This document shows, one piece after another, positions 6,344 to 13,140 of a stretch of 18,395 nucleotides of DNA. How positions within the stretch are numbered: the stretch's first letter is position 1; every line of letters starts with the position of its first letter. Under the pieces are notes generated by a model. The model worked only from the letters and a program-made list of their open reading frames with translations, did no database searches and had not been told where the DNA came from. The stretch is taken from assembly GCA_045627605.1 (NCBI GenBank), contig JAZQOA010000157.1:1-18395 (forward strand), in the 5' to 3' direction. A program made the position numbers and the translations under genes. The DNA comes from RGIG5952 sp045627605. GTDB taxonomy: Bacteria; Verrucomicrobiota; Kiritimatiellia; RFP12; JAAYLN01.

Positions 6344-7657
6344 TCACCGTGAGAAAGGGATCCACAAGAACGAGAAGATCCGGCCGCCCTCGGCGTTCCG
6401 CCCCCAGGAGCAAAAGCCCCAGAGCACGTCGTTGCAGTAGGCGCCGTCCGGTTTTTTCCGGTAGGTGTAGAAGGACCAGAGCGGCGCCCAGTTGCGCTCG
6501 ACCTGCTGGCTGCCGCTCCAAAGCGAAAGCTCCGGGAAGCGGAACGACACGCCGGCATCGCCGTCCCGGTAGGAGAAGAACGGCCAAAGCCGTGAATACG
6601 CCCGCCGCGACGTGATCGCGCCGTCTGCGTCCGCGACGCTTTTCTCCCGGTGGAAATAGAGCGGCATCGCCACATGCGTGACGGAATTCGTCTCCCTGCC
6701 GGCATCGACCCGGGTCTTGCTGAAAAAGGGCCAGAGGAAATAATCGCGGTGCAACCCCCTCCGTTCGGAGCGGCCATAAAGCGGCCAAAGATGACGCTCG
6801 TGGTGGTCGTCCATGTCGAGGAACCTCACAAACGGCCACGGCGCATTGAGCCTGCGGTAGCCGTCGTCGCCTCGGCCATAGGAGAAGAGCGGGGGCAGAA
6901 ATGTCCAGGATTCCTCGTCGCCGCGTTTTTCCCGCTCGTAGTGCGAATGGCCGAAAAGCGGGAAGAGCACGAACCCGTCGCCTGAGACGGCGCCGTAGGA
7001 CGAGGTCTCGGTCCAGAGCGGCCAGAGGACGAAGCGGTTGGTCGTCGTGATGCGTTTGCCGCGGTGTTCCGCCTCGCCGTAAAACGGCCACACGCGCAAC
7101 TGGTCGACATGCTCGCCGTGGCGCGTGAGGTAAAACGGCCAGAGGACCGAGCGGAATTCGACGCCGGCGGTCCGCCCCTCGGCGTAGATCGGGAAGAGGA
7201 AGAAGGAAACCTCGCTGAAAACGAGGAAGTTGCGGATTGTGCCGCCCAACGGGAAGACGGCGGCGTAATCTTCGCCGCGCAACGTGTGGCCCGTGAAGAA
7301 AAGGGGGAAGAGGCGGAACCGGCTGGGATCCCCGGGGCTGTCGGGGGCGTCGTCGACGCCCATTCCGTAGAAGAGCAAGGCGCGCCAGTAGAAGTGGTCG
7401 TCGCGCCGCGATGAAATGCCCAGCGGCCAGGCGACATCCGTTTCAACGCGCAAGTCAGGCGCGTTCGTCGGGGTGGTTTCGCGGCTGAAAAACGGGCGGA
7501 CGGCGACCATGGAGCTGCCGGCTTCGTCGTGCGCCGTTTCGAAAAACGGCCCCAGGCGCAGGCCGGAGGTCGCCGCGCCGGGCGGCATCGGGGTGCGGCA
7601 TCCGCAGAGGGCGAACGCAAGGAGCGGGAGCATCAGGATGGGAAAGAAGCGGCGCAT
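6344..7657 (-). CDS. LWPF-repeat lipoprotein of unknown function, Mla operon
   Basis: 437 aa. It starts with a lipoprotein signal: MRRFFPILMLPLLAFAL, then C-G-C with the lipidated cysteine most likely C20. The remainder consists of about 15 irregular repeats of 20-30 residues, each with an aromatic core such as LFPLF (116-120), LFPIY (154-158), LWPFY (172-176), VWPFY (189-193), LWPLW (211-215), LFPLF (231-235), LWPLY (290-294), LWPFF (308-312) and LWPFF (357-361). Charged, polar linkers separate them, a pattern suggesting amphipathic beta strands of an outer-membrane barrel or a beta propeller. I do not recognise a named family. An AGGAGG site 8 nt before ATG gives strong initiation. The gene sits 18 nt after lpxK and 6 nt before mlaE, so a role at the outer-membrane end of lipid transport is a reasonable guess. 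No MlaA gene is seen in the window. Confidence 0.85.
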   Translation of the reverse strand: MRRFFPILMLPLLAFALCGCRTPMPPGAATSGLRLGPFFETAHDEAGSSMVAVRPFFSRETTPTNAPDLRVETDVAWPLGISSRRDDHFYWRALLFYGMGVDDAPDSPGDPSRFRLFPLFFTGHTLRGEDYAAVFPLGGTIRNFLVFSEVSFFLFPIYAEGRTAGVEFRSVLWPFYLTRHGEHVDQLRVWPFYGEAEHRGKRITTTNRFVLWPLWTETSSYGAVSGDGFVLFPLFGHSHYEREKRGDEESWTFLPPLFSYGRGDDGYRRLNAPWPFVRFLDMDDHHERHLWPLYGRSERRGLHRDYFLWPFFSKTRVDAGRETNSVTHVAMPLYFHREKSVADADGAITSRRAYSRLWPFFSYRDGDAGVSFRFPELSLWSGSQQVERNWAPLWSFYTYRKKPDGAYCNDVLWGFCSWGRNAEGGRIFSFLWIPFSR

Positions 7658-7675
7658 GAATCTAACCTCCTCCCC

Positions 7676-8845
7676 TTAGTCCATGCAGATGCGCGACACG
7701 CATTGCCGGAAGTTGTCGAAGCCCTTGGTGATTTCGATATCCATGCGCATGTAGTAGATCGGCACCTTGGGGTATTCGAGGCGCGGCAGGCGGACGGCGT
7801 CTTTCTCCGTCGTGAGAATCGCGTCGGCCCCCTGTTCGTCGGCGGCGTTGATGACGTCGATGATGTCCTGCGCGCGGTAGCGGTAGTGGTCGGGGTAGCG
7901 CTCGCGGGAAAGGATGCGCGCCCCCATTTTCGAAACGGAATTTTCAAAGCTCATGGGCGCGGCGATGCCGGCGAGCGTGACGACTTTCATGCCCTTCACC
8001 GCTTCGAGCGGAAGCACTTCCTGCGAGAAGGCGTTCTTGTAGTAGCGGGGGCGGTGGCGGCATTCGGCGATTTCGGCGTGGTCGTTCATGCGCGAGAGGC
8101 GCGCGCGGAGCTGCGCGGTGTTGCCGTCGGACTTCGTGATGAAGATGAAGTCGGCGCGCCTGATGTTCGCGGCGGGTTCGCGGAGAATGCCGCGTGGCAG
8201 GAGGTGCCCGTTGCCGAAGGGGTTTGTGGAGTCCACGAGCACGATTTCGTGCGAGTGCTTGAGCTTCATGTACTGGAAGCCGTCATCGAGGATCAGCACG
8301 TCGCAGCCGAAATGGCTGATGGCGTAGCGCCCTGATTTTACGCGGTTCTTGTCGACGAGCACGACGACGCCGGGCAGGTTGCTGGCGAGCATAAAAGGCT
8401 CGTCGCCGCTCAGTTCGCTGTCGAGCAGGACGCGCTTGCCGTCCGAAACAACGCGCGGGGGGTCCGCCACGTCGCCGCCGAAAAGACGCTGCAGAAACGG
8501 CTTTTCCTTCTTGCGGTAGCCGCGGCTCAGGATCGCGACGTTGCGTCCCTCCTCCTTGAGTGTGCGCGCGAGGATTTCTACGACGGGGGTCTTGCCCGTG
8601 CCCCCGACGGTGACGTTGCCCACGCTGATGACCTGGCAGCCCAGCGGGAAGCGGCTTGCAAGCCCCGTTTCGTAAAGCCAGGCGCGGAGGCGCGTGATGC
8701 CTGTGAAGATTTGGGAAAGGCCATTCAGGAAGGCGAGAAACCAACGCGTCGACCGGGGTTGCCCCTGGTCGTCGCCCTCGTGCTGGATGAGCTTGAGGAC
8801 GTAGCGCTCGAACCGCGCGCCTCTGCTTGGCAAGGCCCTTTGCAC
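7676..8845 (-). CDS. lpxK: Tetraacyldisaccharide 4'-kinase
   Basis: 389 aa. LpxK phosphorylates the 4' position of tetraacyldisaccharide-1-phosphate to give lipid IVA, at the inner membrane. The P-loop segment VISVGNVTVGGTGKTPVVE (72-90), NVAILSRGYRKK (102-113), VSDGKRVL (133-140), GDEPFMLA (147-154) and the metal/catalytic LDDGFQ motif (186-191) are all present. The hydrophobic N-terminus (FLAFLNGLSQIFTGI) fits membrane attachment. The likely start is GTG at 8845, because no ATG precedes the P-loop; the ribosome site is weak. The gene lies 15 nt after the cmk stop and 18 nt before the LWPF lipoprotein. Its presence shows the organism makes lipid A. Confidence 0.96.
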   Translation of the reverse strand: MQRALPSRGARFERYVLKLIQHEGDDQGQPRSTRWFLAFLNGLSQIFTGITRLRAWLYETGLASRFPLGCQVISVGNVTVGGTGKTPVVEILARTLKEEGRNVAILSRGYRKKEKPFLQRLFGGDVADPPRVVSDGKRVLLDSELSGDEPFMLASNLPGVVVLVDKNRVKSGRYAISHFGCDVLILDDGFQYMKLKHSHEIVLVDSTNPFGNGHLLPRGILREPAANIRRADFIFITKSDGNTAQLRARLSRMNDHAEIAECRHRPRYYKNAFSQEVLPLEAVKGMKVVTLAGIAAPMSFENSVSKMGARILSRERYPDHYRYRAQDIIDVINAADEQGADAILTTEKDAVRLPRLEYPKVPIYYMRMDIEITKGFDNFRQCVSRICMD

Positions 8846-8860
8846 TGTCCGCGCCCCGTG

Positions 8861-9535
8861 TTAGATGCCGAACGCCTTTCGCGAATGTTCCTCGACCAAG
8901 GCCAGGACCTCGTCGATAGAAAGCGTCGTGGAGTCAATAACCACCGCGCCGTCGGCGATCTTCAGCGGGGCGGTCTTGCGCGTCGAGTCGATCTTGTCGC
9001 GGCCGAGGAGCGAGGCCTTCACGGCTTCCTCGCTCTGCGTGGCGATGCCCTTGGCAACCTCTTCGAGGTGGCGGCGGTGTGCGCGCGCCTCGGCGGAGGC
9101 GTCAAGGTAGAAGCGGGCGGGCGCATCGGGGAAAACCACGGAACCGATGTCGCGGCCCTCGACGACGATGTCGCCCAAGTCGCGCATGCCGCGCAGCCAG
9201 GCGGTGACCTTGGCGCGGACTTCCGGGACCTTTGATACCGGGCTCACATTGGCGTTGATCTCCGGTGTGCGGAGGACGTCGCCCGGCTCCTGGCCGCCGA
9301 CCAACGCGGCGACGGCGCCGTCCTTGACGACGAATTGCACGTCGACGTTTTCGCAGAATGCGGCAACGGCGGCGGCATCGTTGCAGTCGACGCCGCCGCG
9401 AAGGGCGGCCAGCGTCATAATGCGGTAAAGTGCGCCGGAATCGACGTGGAGGAAGCCCAACTTACGGCCAATGCCGCGGGCGATTGTTGATTTGCCGGCC
9501 CCGGAGGGCCCGTCTATCGCGATGACTCGGTTCAT
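8861..9535 (-). CDS. cmk: Cytidylate kinase
   Basis: 224 aa, a typical bacterial CMP/dCMP kinase (CMP + ATP to CDP + ADP, cytoplasmic). Motifs seen are P-loop GPSGAGKST (9-17), the CMP-site VDSGALYR (31-38), EGRDIG (126-131), the LID segment around RAHRRHLE (151-158), R179-D180-x-x-D183-x-x-R186 and APLKIADGAVVIDST (189-203). It is the first gene of the lpxK-mla operon. A TTGAAT-17-TACAAT promoter lies about 80 nt upstream. No Shine-Dalgarno precedes the ATG, and the 5' leader contains a strong hairpin, so initiation may be controlled there. Confidence 0.96.
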   Translation of the reverse strand: MNRVIAIDGPSGAGKSTIARGIGRKLGFLHVDSGALYRIMTLAALRGGVDCNDAAAVAAFCENVDVQFVVKDGAVAALVGGQEPGDVLRTPEINANVSPVSKVPEVRAKVTAWLRGMRDLGDIVVEGRDIGSVVFPDAPARFYLDASAEARAHRRHLEEVAKGIATQSEEAVKASLLGRDKIDSTRKTAPLKIADGAVVIDSTTLSIDEVLALVEEHSRKAFGI

Positions 9536-9585
9536 AATGTCGGTAAAAGGGAGGACAACGTGTCGACCATTGAAACAGGAAAGGT

Positions 9586-9608
9586 CCGCCGGAGTCCGTT
9601 TCCGGCGG
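9586..9608. other. 8-bp hairpin in the cmk leader
   Basis: CCGCCGGA (9586-9593) and TCCGGCGG (9601-9608) form a perfect 8-bp stem with a 7-nt loop. In the minus-strand leader it begins about 9 nt after the predicted transcription start. On the plus strand it is followed by TTTTCCTCTTCTT and would look like an intrinsic terminator, but there is no plus-strand gene upstream to terminate. A role in leader stability or attenuation is the simpler reading. Confidence 0.6.
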
Positions 9609-9623
9609 TTTTCCTCTTCTTAT

Positions 9624-9652
9624 ATTGTATGATTTTAGCGGAAGAGATTCAA
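9624..9652 (-). promoter_or_regulatory. Promoter of the cmk-lpxK-mla operon
   Basis: On the minus strand TTGAAT (9647-9652) and TACAAT (9624-9629) are exactly 17 bp apart. The predicted start is near 9617, giving a leader of about 80 nt before cmk. This is the only good promoter seen upstream of the six-gene envelope operon. Confidence 0.75.
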
Positions 9653-10117
9653 GGGCAAACGGCGATGGACGGGATTTGGACGGAAATTTGTCAAGAATTT
9701 GGCTTTCGCGCAGAGCCAATGTTGCTGCACTTTGGCCGTGGTCAAAGTCCAATATCTGGTTCAGATGTCATTCGGGGATTGGAATTGCTGATCGTATCGG
9801 CTTGCGAGTCCACCGGGCAGGGCTTACCCTCGGCAACTCGCCACGCGCACCCCTCGCCTTTGGCCCCCGCCCTTCGGCATCTCACGACAAGGATCGACTT
9901 GCCGATGAGCTTTTTAGGGCGACGGATCGTTGATGTTTGAAGTCTGGCAACAGACGTGGCCGGATGTTGCGAAAAGTGGCCGGATTTGTGGCCAGATTAT
10001 TGACGGCGGTATCGACGCCTGTCGATCTTATCCTCCTGCCGATGCCTGCCGGCTCTTGCAGGGCGGCGCGATCTCGGCGCGGCGATCACGCGGGAGCGCC
10101 GCGGCCGCTGGGGCTCC
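9653..10117. other. Non-coding stretch with clustered hairpins
   Basis: No reading frame here looks like a protein on either strand, and no tRNA, rRNA, tmRNA or RNase P signature was found. It contains several perfect short hairpins. TTGGCT/AGCCAA spans 9699-9719 and ACTTTG/CAAAGT spans 9729-9748. A nested structure at 9804-9841 has GCGAGT/ACTCGC outside with CCG/CGG and GGG/CCC inside. GTCTG-GCAA-CAGAC (9942-9955) carries a GNRA tetraloop on the plus strand. Three GTGGCCRGAT copies and a GC-rich hairpin complete it. A small structured RNA, an untranslated trailer or decayed sequence are all possible. Confidence 0.5.
9956..9997. repeat. Three copies of GTGGCCRGAT
   Basis: GTGGCCGGAT occurs at 9956-9965 and 9976-9985, and GTGGCCAGAT at 9988-9997. 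The first two are offset by 20 bp and the last by 12 bp. They immediately follow the GNRA-capped hairpin. The cluster could be protein-binding sites or part of an RNA fold. Confidence 0.6.
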
Positions 10118-10118
10118 C
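10092..10118 (-). terminator. Possible hairpin terminator after the peptide-binding protein gene
   Basis: GGGAGC (10092-10097) and GCTCCC (10113-10118) pair, with further CC/GG pairing inside, directly after the stop codon. A second hairpin, CTACCG/CGGTAG (10118-10136), covers the last codons. No T-run follows on the minus strand, so this is at best a Rho-assisted or processed 3' end. Confidence 0.3.
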
Positions 10119-11860
10119 TACCGCCTTGTACGGTAGTGTTTCTCCATCCCGTAGGGAAAGTCGTGCGGAATGTAGTTTTCCAATCCGGGGCCGCTGAGCG
10201 AAAGCGCCGTGGAATAGCTGATGAAAATCCACGGACAGTCTTCCTTTAGGATTTTCTGCATCTCGCCGTAAAGTTCAAGCCGGCGTTTCGGCGACGCATG
10301 GGCGGCCTCGCGGAAAAGTTCATCATAGGCGGGATTGGAGTAGTTGCAGCGGTTGGGCCCCGGCGAGGCGTTCGGCCCGTAGAAAAGCTGGAGGAAATTT
10401 TCGGCATCCGGGTAGTCGCCTACCCAGCCGATGCGGAAAAGCTGCGAACGGCGTTCGCGCACTTTCTGGAGGAAGGCCGGCCAGCTTTGGTATTCGGCGA
10501 CCAACTCGATGCCGCAGCGGTCCATGAAGGCGATCAGCAACTCCGTTGACTCGCGGAAGTCTTGCGTCGTCTTGCCGATGTCCACGACAAGCCGCAGGCG
10601 CCGCCCCGTCGATGGATCAATGCCGTTCGGGTAGCCGGCCTCGGCAAGCAGCCGCCGGGCGATTTCCACGCCGCGGCCAAAAGGCAGCGGGGCGAGATCC
10701 GCCCCGTCTACGCCGGGCGGGACGGGCCCCACCGCCGCCATCACGCGGCCGCGGTAATACTCCTCCCAGCGCGAGGCGTCGAAAGCCGCGTTAAGCGCCT
10801 GGCGAAGCTTCTTGTTTCCGCCAAGGACGGGATCCTCCATGTTGATGCCGATGTAGCCAACCTCAAGCGTCGGCATTCGCGCCATTTTCACGCCGAGCTT
10901 CGCCAACGAGGGGCTAAGCGAACCATCGGGCATCACGACTTCGTCCCAGTTGTCGCGCGAAACCTCGCCCTGGAGGTCGAGTTCGCCGGAAAGAAAGGCC
11001 AGCCACTGGGTTGAAGGATCGTCGATGACCGGAAAGAACAATTCGTCGAAAGGGAAAAGCCCGTTTGCCGCGTCCGCCGCGACTTCAGGCGTCTGCCAGC
11101 CGCGCCACGCGGGGTTGCGCACATATTTCATCGCATAGTTGCGCCGCCACGAGGCAAGCGCATAGGGGCCTGTGCCAACGGGGTGCTCGCGGAACTTTTC
11201 GCCATAGAACTCGACCGCCTCATGCGGGACGCAGACCGCATAGGGCATGGCCAGCAGCCACTCGAAGACCGGCGACGGCGAGGACAGCTTCACGACAAGC
11301 CGGTCGGGAGTGGGCGTTGAAAGGCCTTCGACCTCCATGGAGTAATCGGTGGCGGACGGCGCTTTCGACGCCTCGTGAAAAGCCTCGATGCCCTTGACGC
11401 GGCCTTCGACGAGCCAATAACCGGAGGAGGCAAGTTTGGCGTCGGCAAGGCGTTTGAGCGAGTAGGCGAAATCCGCTGCCGTGACAGAACGCGTCAGCGG
11501 GGCGCCGTCCGGACCGATGCCAAAACAGGCGTCCGCGGCAAACACCGCGTTGGTGTCCACATGGAAAGTGTAGCAAAGGCCGTCCTTGGAGACTTCCGGC
11601 ATCGCCGTGGCGAGGCAGGGGCGAAGCGCGTATGGTCGTGCCTTGTAGTCGTATTCGAGCAGCGGCTCGTAGACAAGCGCCACGGCGCGGGCGGCGTAAA
11701 CGGAGCTCGCGTCCGAAGGGTCGAGCGACGTGACGCGCTCAATCATGCGGCGGAATTTCGTCGCGGCCGGAGCCGACGGCGCCGGATTGGCAAGGGAGGC
11801 CGACTGGAAGGCAAGAACAAGGGCAAGCAGGGGGAAGACTTGTTTCCTGAAAAACGGCAT
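10118..11860 (-). CDS. Extracytoplasmic solute-binding protein, family 5 (oligopeptide-type)
   Basis: 580 aa from the ATG at 11860. The N-terminus is a signal peptide (MPFFRKQVFPLLALVLAFQSASLA, likely cut before N25), with no lipobox cysteine, so the protein should be periplasmic. Family 5 hallmarks are SLDPSDASSVYAARAV with VYEPLLEYD, KDGLCYTFHV, GTGPYAL (about 229-235), NPAWRGW, FLSGELDLQGEV, ALNAAFD and RIGWVGDYPDAENFLQLF with C-N-Y-S-N-PAYDEL. Relatives bind peptides or nickel/sugar ligands for an ABC importer. No permease or ATPase partner gene is adjacent, so it may serve a distant transporter or act as a scavenger or sensor. The frame extends 25 codons upstream, but that would overlap lptF and displace the signal peptide, so the internal ATG is preferred. 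It lies 32 nt after lptF. Confidence 0.9.
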   Translation of the reverse strand: MPFFRKQVFPLLALVLAFQSASLANPAPSAPAATKFRRMIERVTSLDPSDASSVYAARAVALVYEPLLEYDYKARPYALRPCLATAMPEVSKDGLCYTFHVDTNAVFAADACFGIGPDGAPLTRSVTAADFAYSLKRLADAKLASSGYWLVEGRVKGIEAFHEASKAPSATDYSMEVEGLSTPTPDRLVVKLSSPSPVFEWLLAMPYAVCVPHEAVEFYGEKFREHPVGTGPYALASWRRNYAMKYVRNPAWRGWQTPEVAADAANGLFPFDELFFPVIDDPSTQWLAFLSGELDLQGEVSRDNWDEVVMPDGSLSPSLAKLGVKMARMPTLEVGYIGINMEDPVLGGNKKLRQALNAAFDASRWEEYYRGRVMAAVGPVPPGVDGADLAPLPFGRGVEIARRLLAEAGYPNGIDPSTGRRLRLVVDIGKTTQDFRESTELLIAFMDRCGIELVAEYQSWPAFLQKVRERRSQLFRIGWVGDYPDAENFLQLFYGPNASPGPNRCNYSNPAYDELFREAAHASPKRRLELYGEMQKILKEDCPWIFISYSTALSLSGPGLENYIPHDFPYGMEKHYRTRR

Positions 11861-11892
11861 ATTCTTCACGGGTTCAGGCAAAGAGTCTCGCC

Positions 11893-13101
11893 CTACTGGT
11901 TCCGGCGGACGAGAAACGCGGCGATGAAAATGCAAATCGCCGTAGGCGTCCAGATGACGAAATGCGGATAGAGTTCCGGATATTTCGCAAGCGATTTCGC
12001 GGCGACCATGAACGCATAGTACAGAAGCATCACGCCCAGGCTGATTGCGATGCCGATGTTTGATTCGCGGCGCGAGGTGCGTATGCCCAGCGGCATGCCA
12101 AGGAGAATGAAGGCCAACGGCGCCAGGCCAAAGGCCAGCCGGCGGTTGTATTCCGTTTTCAAATTGGACACAACTTGCGGCGCGTGAAGCTTGAGGCCCT
12201 CCACGATTTCGTCGGCGGTGAGTTGGGTTTCCTGCTTCTCGAGCCGACGGGCGGCGAGCGCCACGGCGGAACTGCGTTCGTCATCGGTAAGGGCTGGTTC
12301 GGGGTTGCCCTCGGCGATGCCGACGGCAAGCTTCGACAGTCTTTCCTCAATCTCCCGCGAGGTGAGGTCGCCCACCTTGCGGCGGAAAGTGCGCTTCGTC
12401 ACGACATTTTCAATGACATGCCTGAGATGGCCAACCGTTGCCGTTCCCGGTTGCTTCTCCGAAAACGGCGTAATGCGCACATTGTACATGTCGAGCATGA
12501 GATCCCCCTCGCCAAGCTCCATGACCGCCGATTCGCAGCGCGTTTCACGAGTCGCCCCGCTTTTCGTTTTTTCGAGGATGATCAAGTTTTTCAACACGTC
12601 GCCTTCGCGGCTCGCAAACCAAAGGTCGACACCATTGAAATCGTGGATGAAATGACCCGGTTCAAGCAGTTTCACGAGGTCTTTCGTGCGCGTGGTGCCG
12701 TTGATGAGGTCGTGCCGGCGTGCCGATCCCGTCGGCGCCACTTCGCCGTTGATATAGATCGAGAGGAAGGAAAGCGCCACTCCGAAAACAATCAGCGGCG
12801 TCATAATGCGCCAAATGTTGACGCCACAGGCGCGCATGGCGCTGATTTCGCCATCGCTTGAAAGGCGGCCAAAGAGAAGCAGGGCGCTGACAAGGGATGC
12901 CAAGGGGACGGTGAAGGTCAGGGATTCCGGTACGCTCACCGCAAGGAACTGCAGCACCATGCCGGCCGGCAACCCCTTGACGACAAGTTGCGTCGCCTTG
13001 ACAAGAAGCCCGATTGAAAGGACAAAGGTTAAAACGAGCATCCCGAGAAGCCAGGCCGAAATGTAGCTTTTCGATACGTACTTCTGGAGGATCGAAAGCA
13101 T
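11893..13101 (-). CDS. LptF/LptG-family LPS export permease
   Basis: 402 aa with the LptF/LptG (YjgP/YjgQ) layout. Three N-terminal membrane helices (about 15-37, 50-78, 97-122, including VPESLTFTVPLASLVSALLLFGRLSSDGEISAMRACG) are followed by a periplasmic beta-jellyroll-type domain (about 125-300). Three C-terminal helices (about 318-337, 345-365, 375-398) include AFGLAPLAFILLGMPLGIRT. The DGEISAMRACG coupling segment, which contacts LptB, is well conserved. The family extracts lipopolysaccharide from the inner membrane with LptB and LptC. Only one copy is present here; whether it is LptF or LptG cannot be decided. A GGGGAG site lies shortly before ATG. The gene is 39 nt after the OmpA-like gene with no visible terminator. 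Confidence 0.9.
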   Translation of the reverse strand: MLSILQKYVSKSYISAWLLGMLVLTFVLSIGLLVKATQLVVKGLPAGMVLQFLAVSVPESLTFTVPLASLVSALLLFGRLSSDGEISAMRACGVNIWRIMTPLIVFGVALSFLSIYINGEVAPTGSARRHDLINGTTRTKDLVKLLEPGHFIHDFNGVDLWFASREGDVLKNLIILEKTKSGATRETRCESAVMELGEGDLMLDMYNVRITPFSEKQPGTATVGHLRHVIENVVTKRTFRRKVGDLTSREIEERLSKLAVGIAEGNPEPALTDDERSSAVALAARRLEKQETQLTADEIVEGLKLHAPQVVSNLKTEYNRRLAFGLAPLAFILLGMPLGIRTSRRESNIGIAISLGVMLLYYAFMVAAKSLAKYPELYPHFVIWTPTAICIFIAAFLVRRNQ

Positions 13102-13140
13102 CCTGGCTCCCCGGGACGAGGTATGGAACGGCGATGCAGA

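Noticed and set aside
6006..7091. Minus-strand open frame of about 361 codons across the mlaE/lipoprotein boundary
   Set aside because: It is an arginine-rich alternate frame over two genes whose motifs are clear in another frame.
7529..8335. Plus-strand open frame opposite the LWPF lipoprotein and lpxK
   Set aside because: Spans the ends of two real genes and has no recognisable domain.
9560..9940. Plus-strand open frame of 126 codons in the cmk upstream region
   Set aside because: Its composition and predicted protein look random, it overlaps the cmk promoter and hairpin, and it has no ribosome site.
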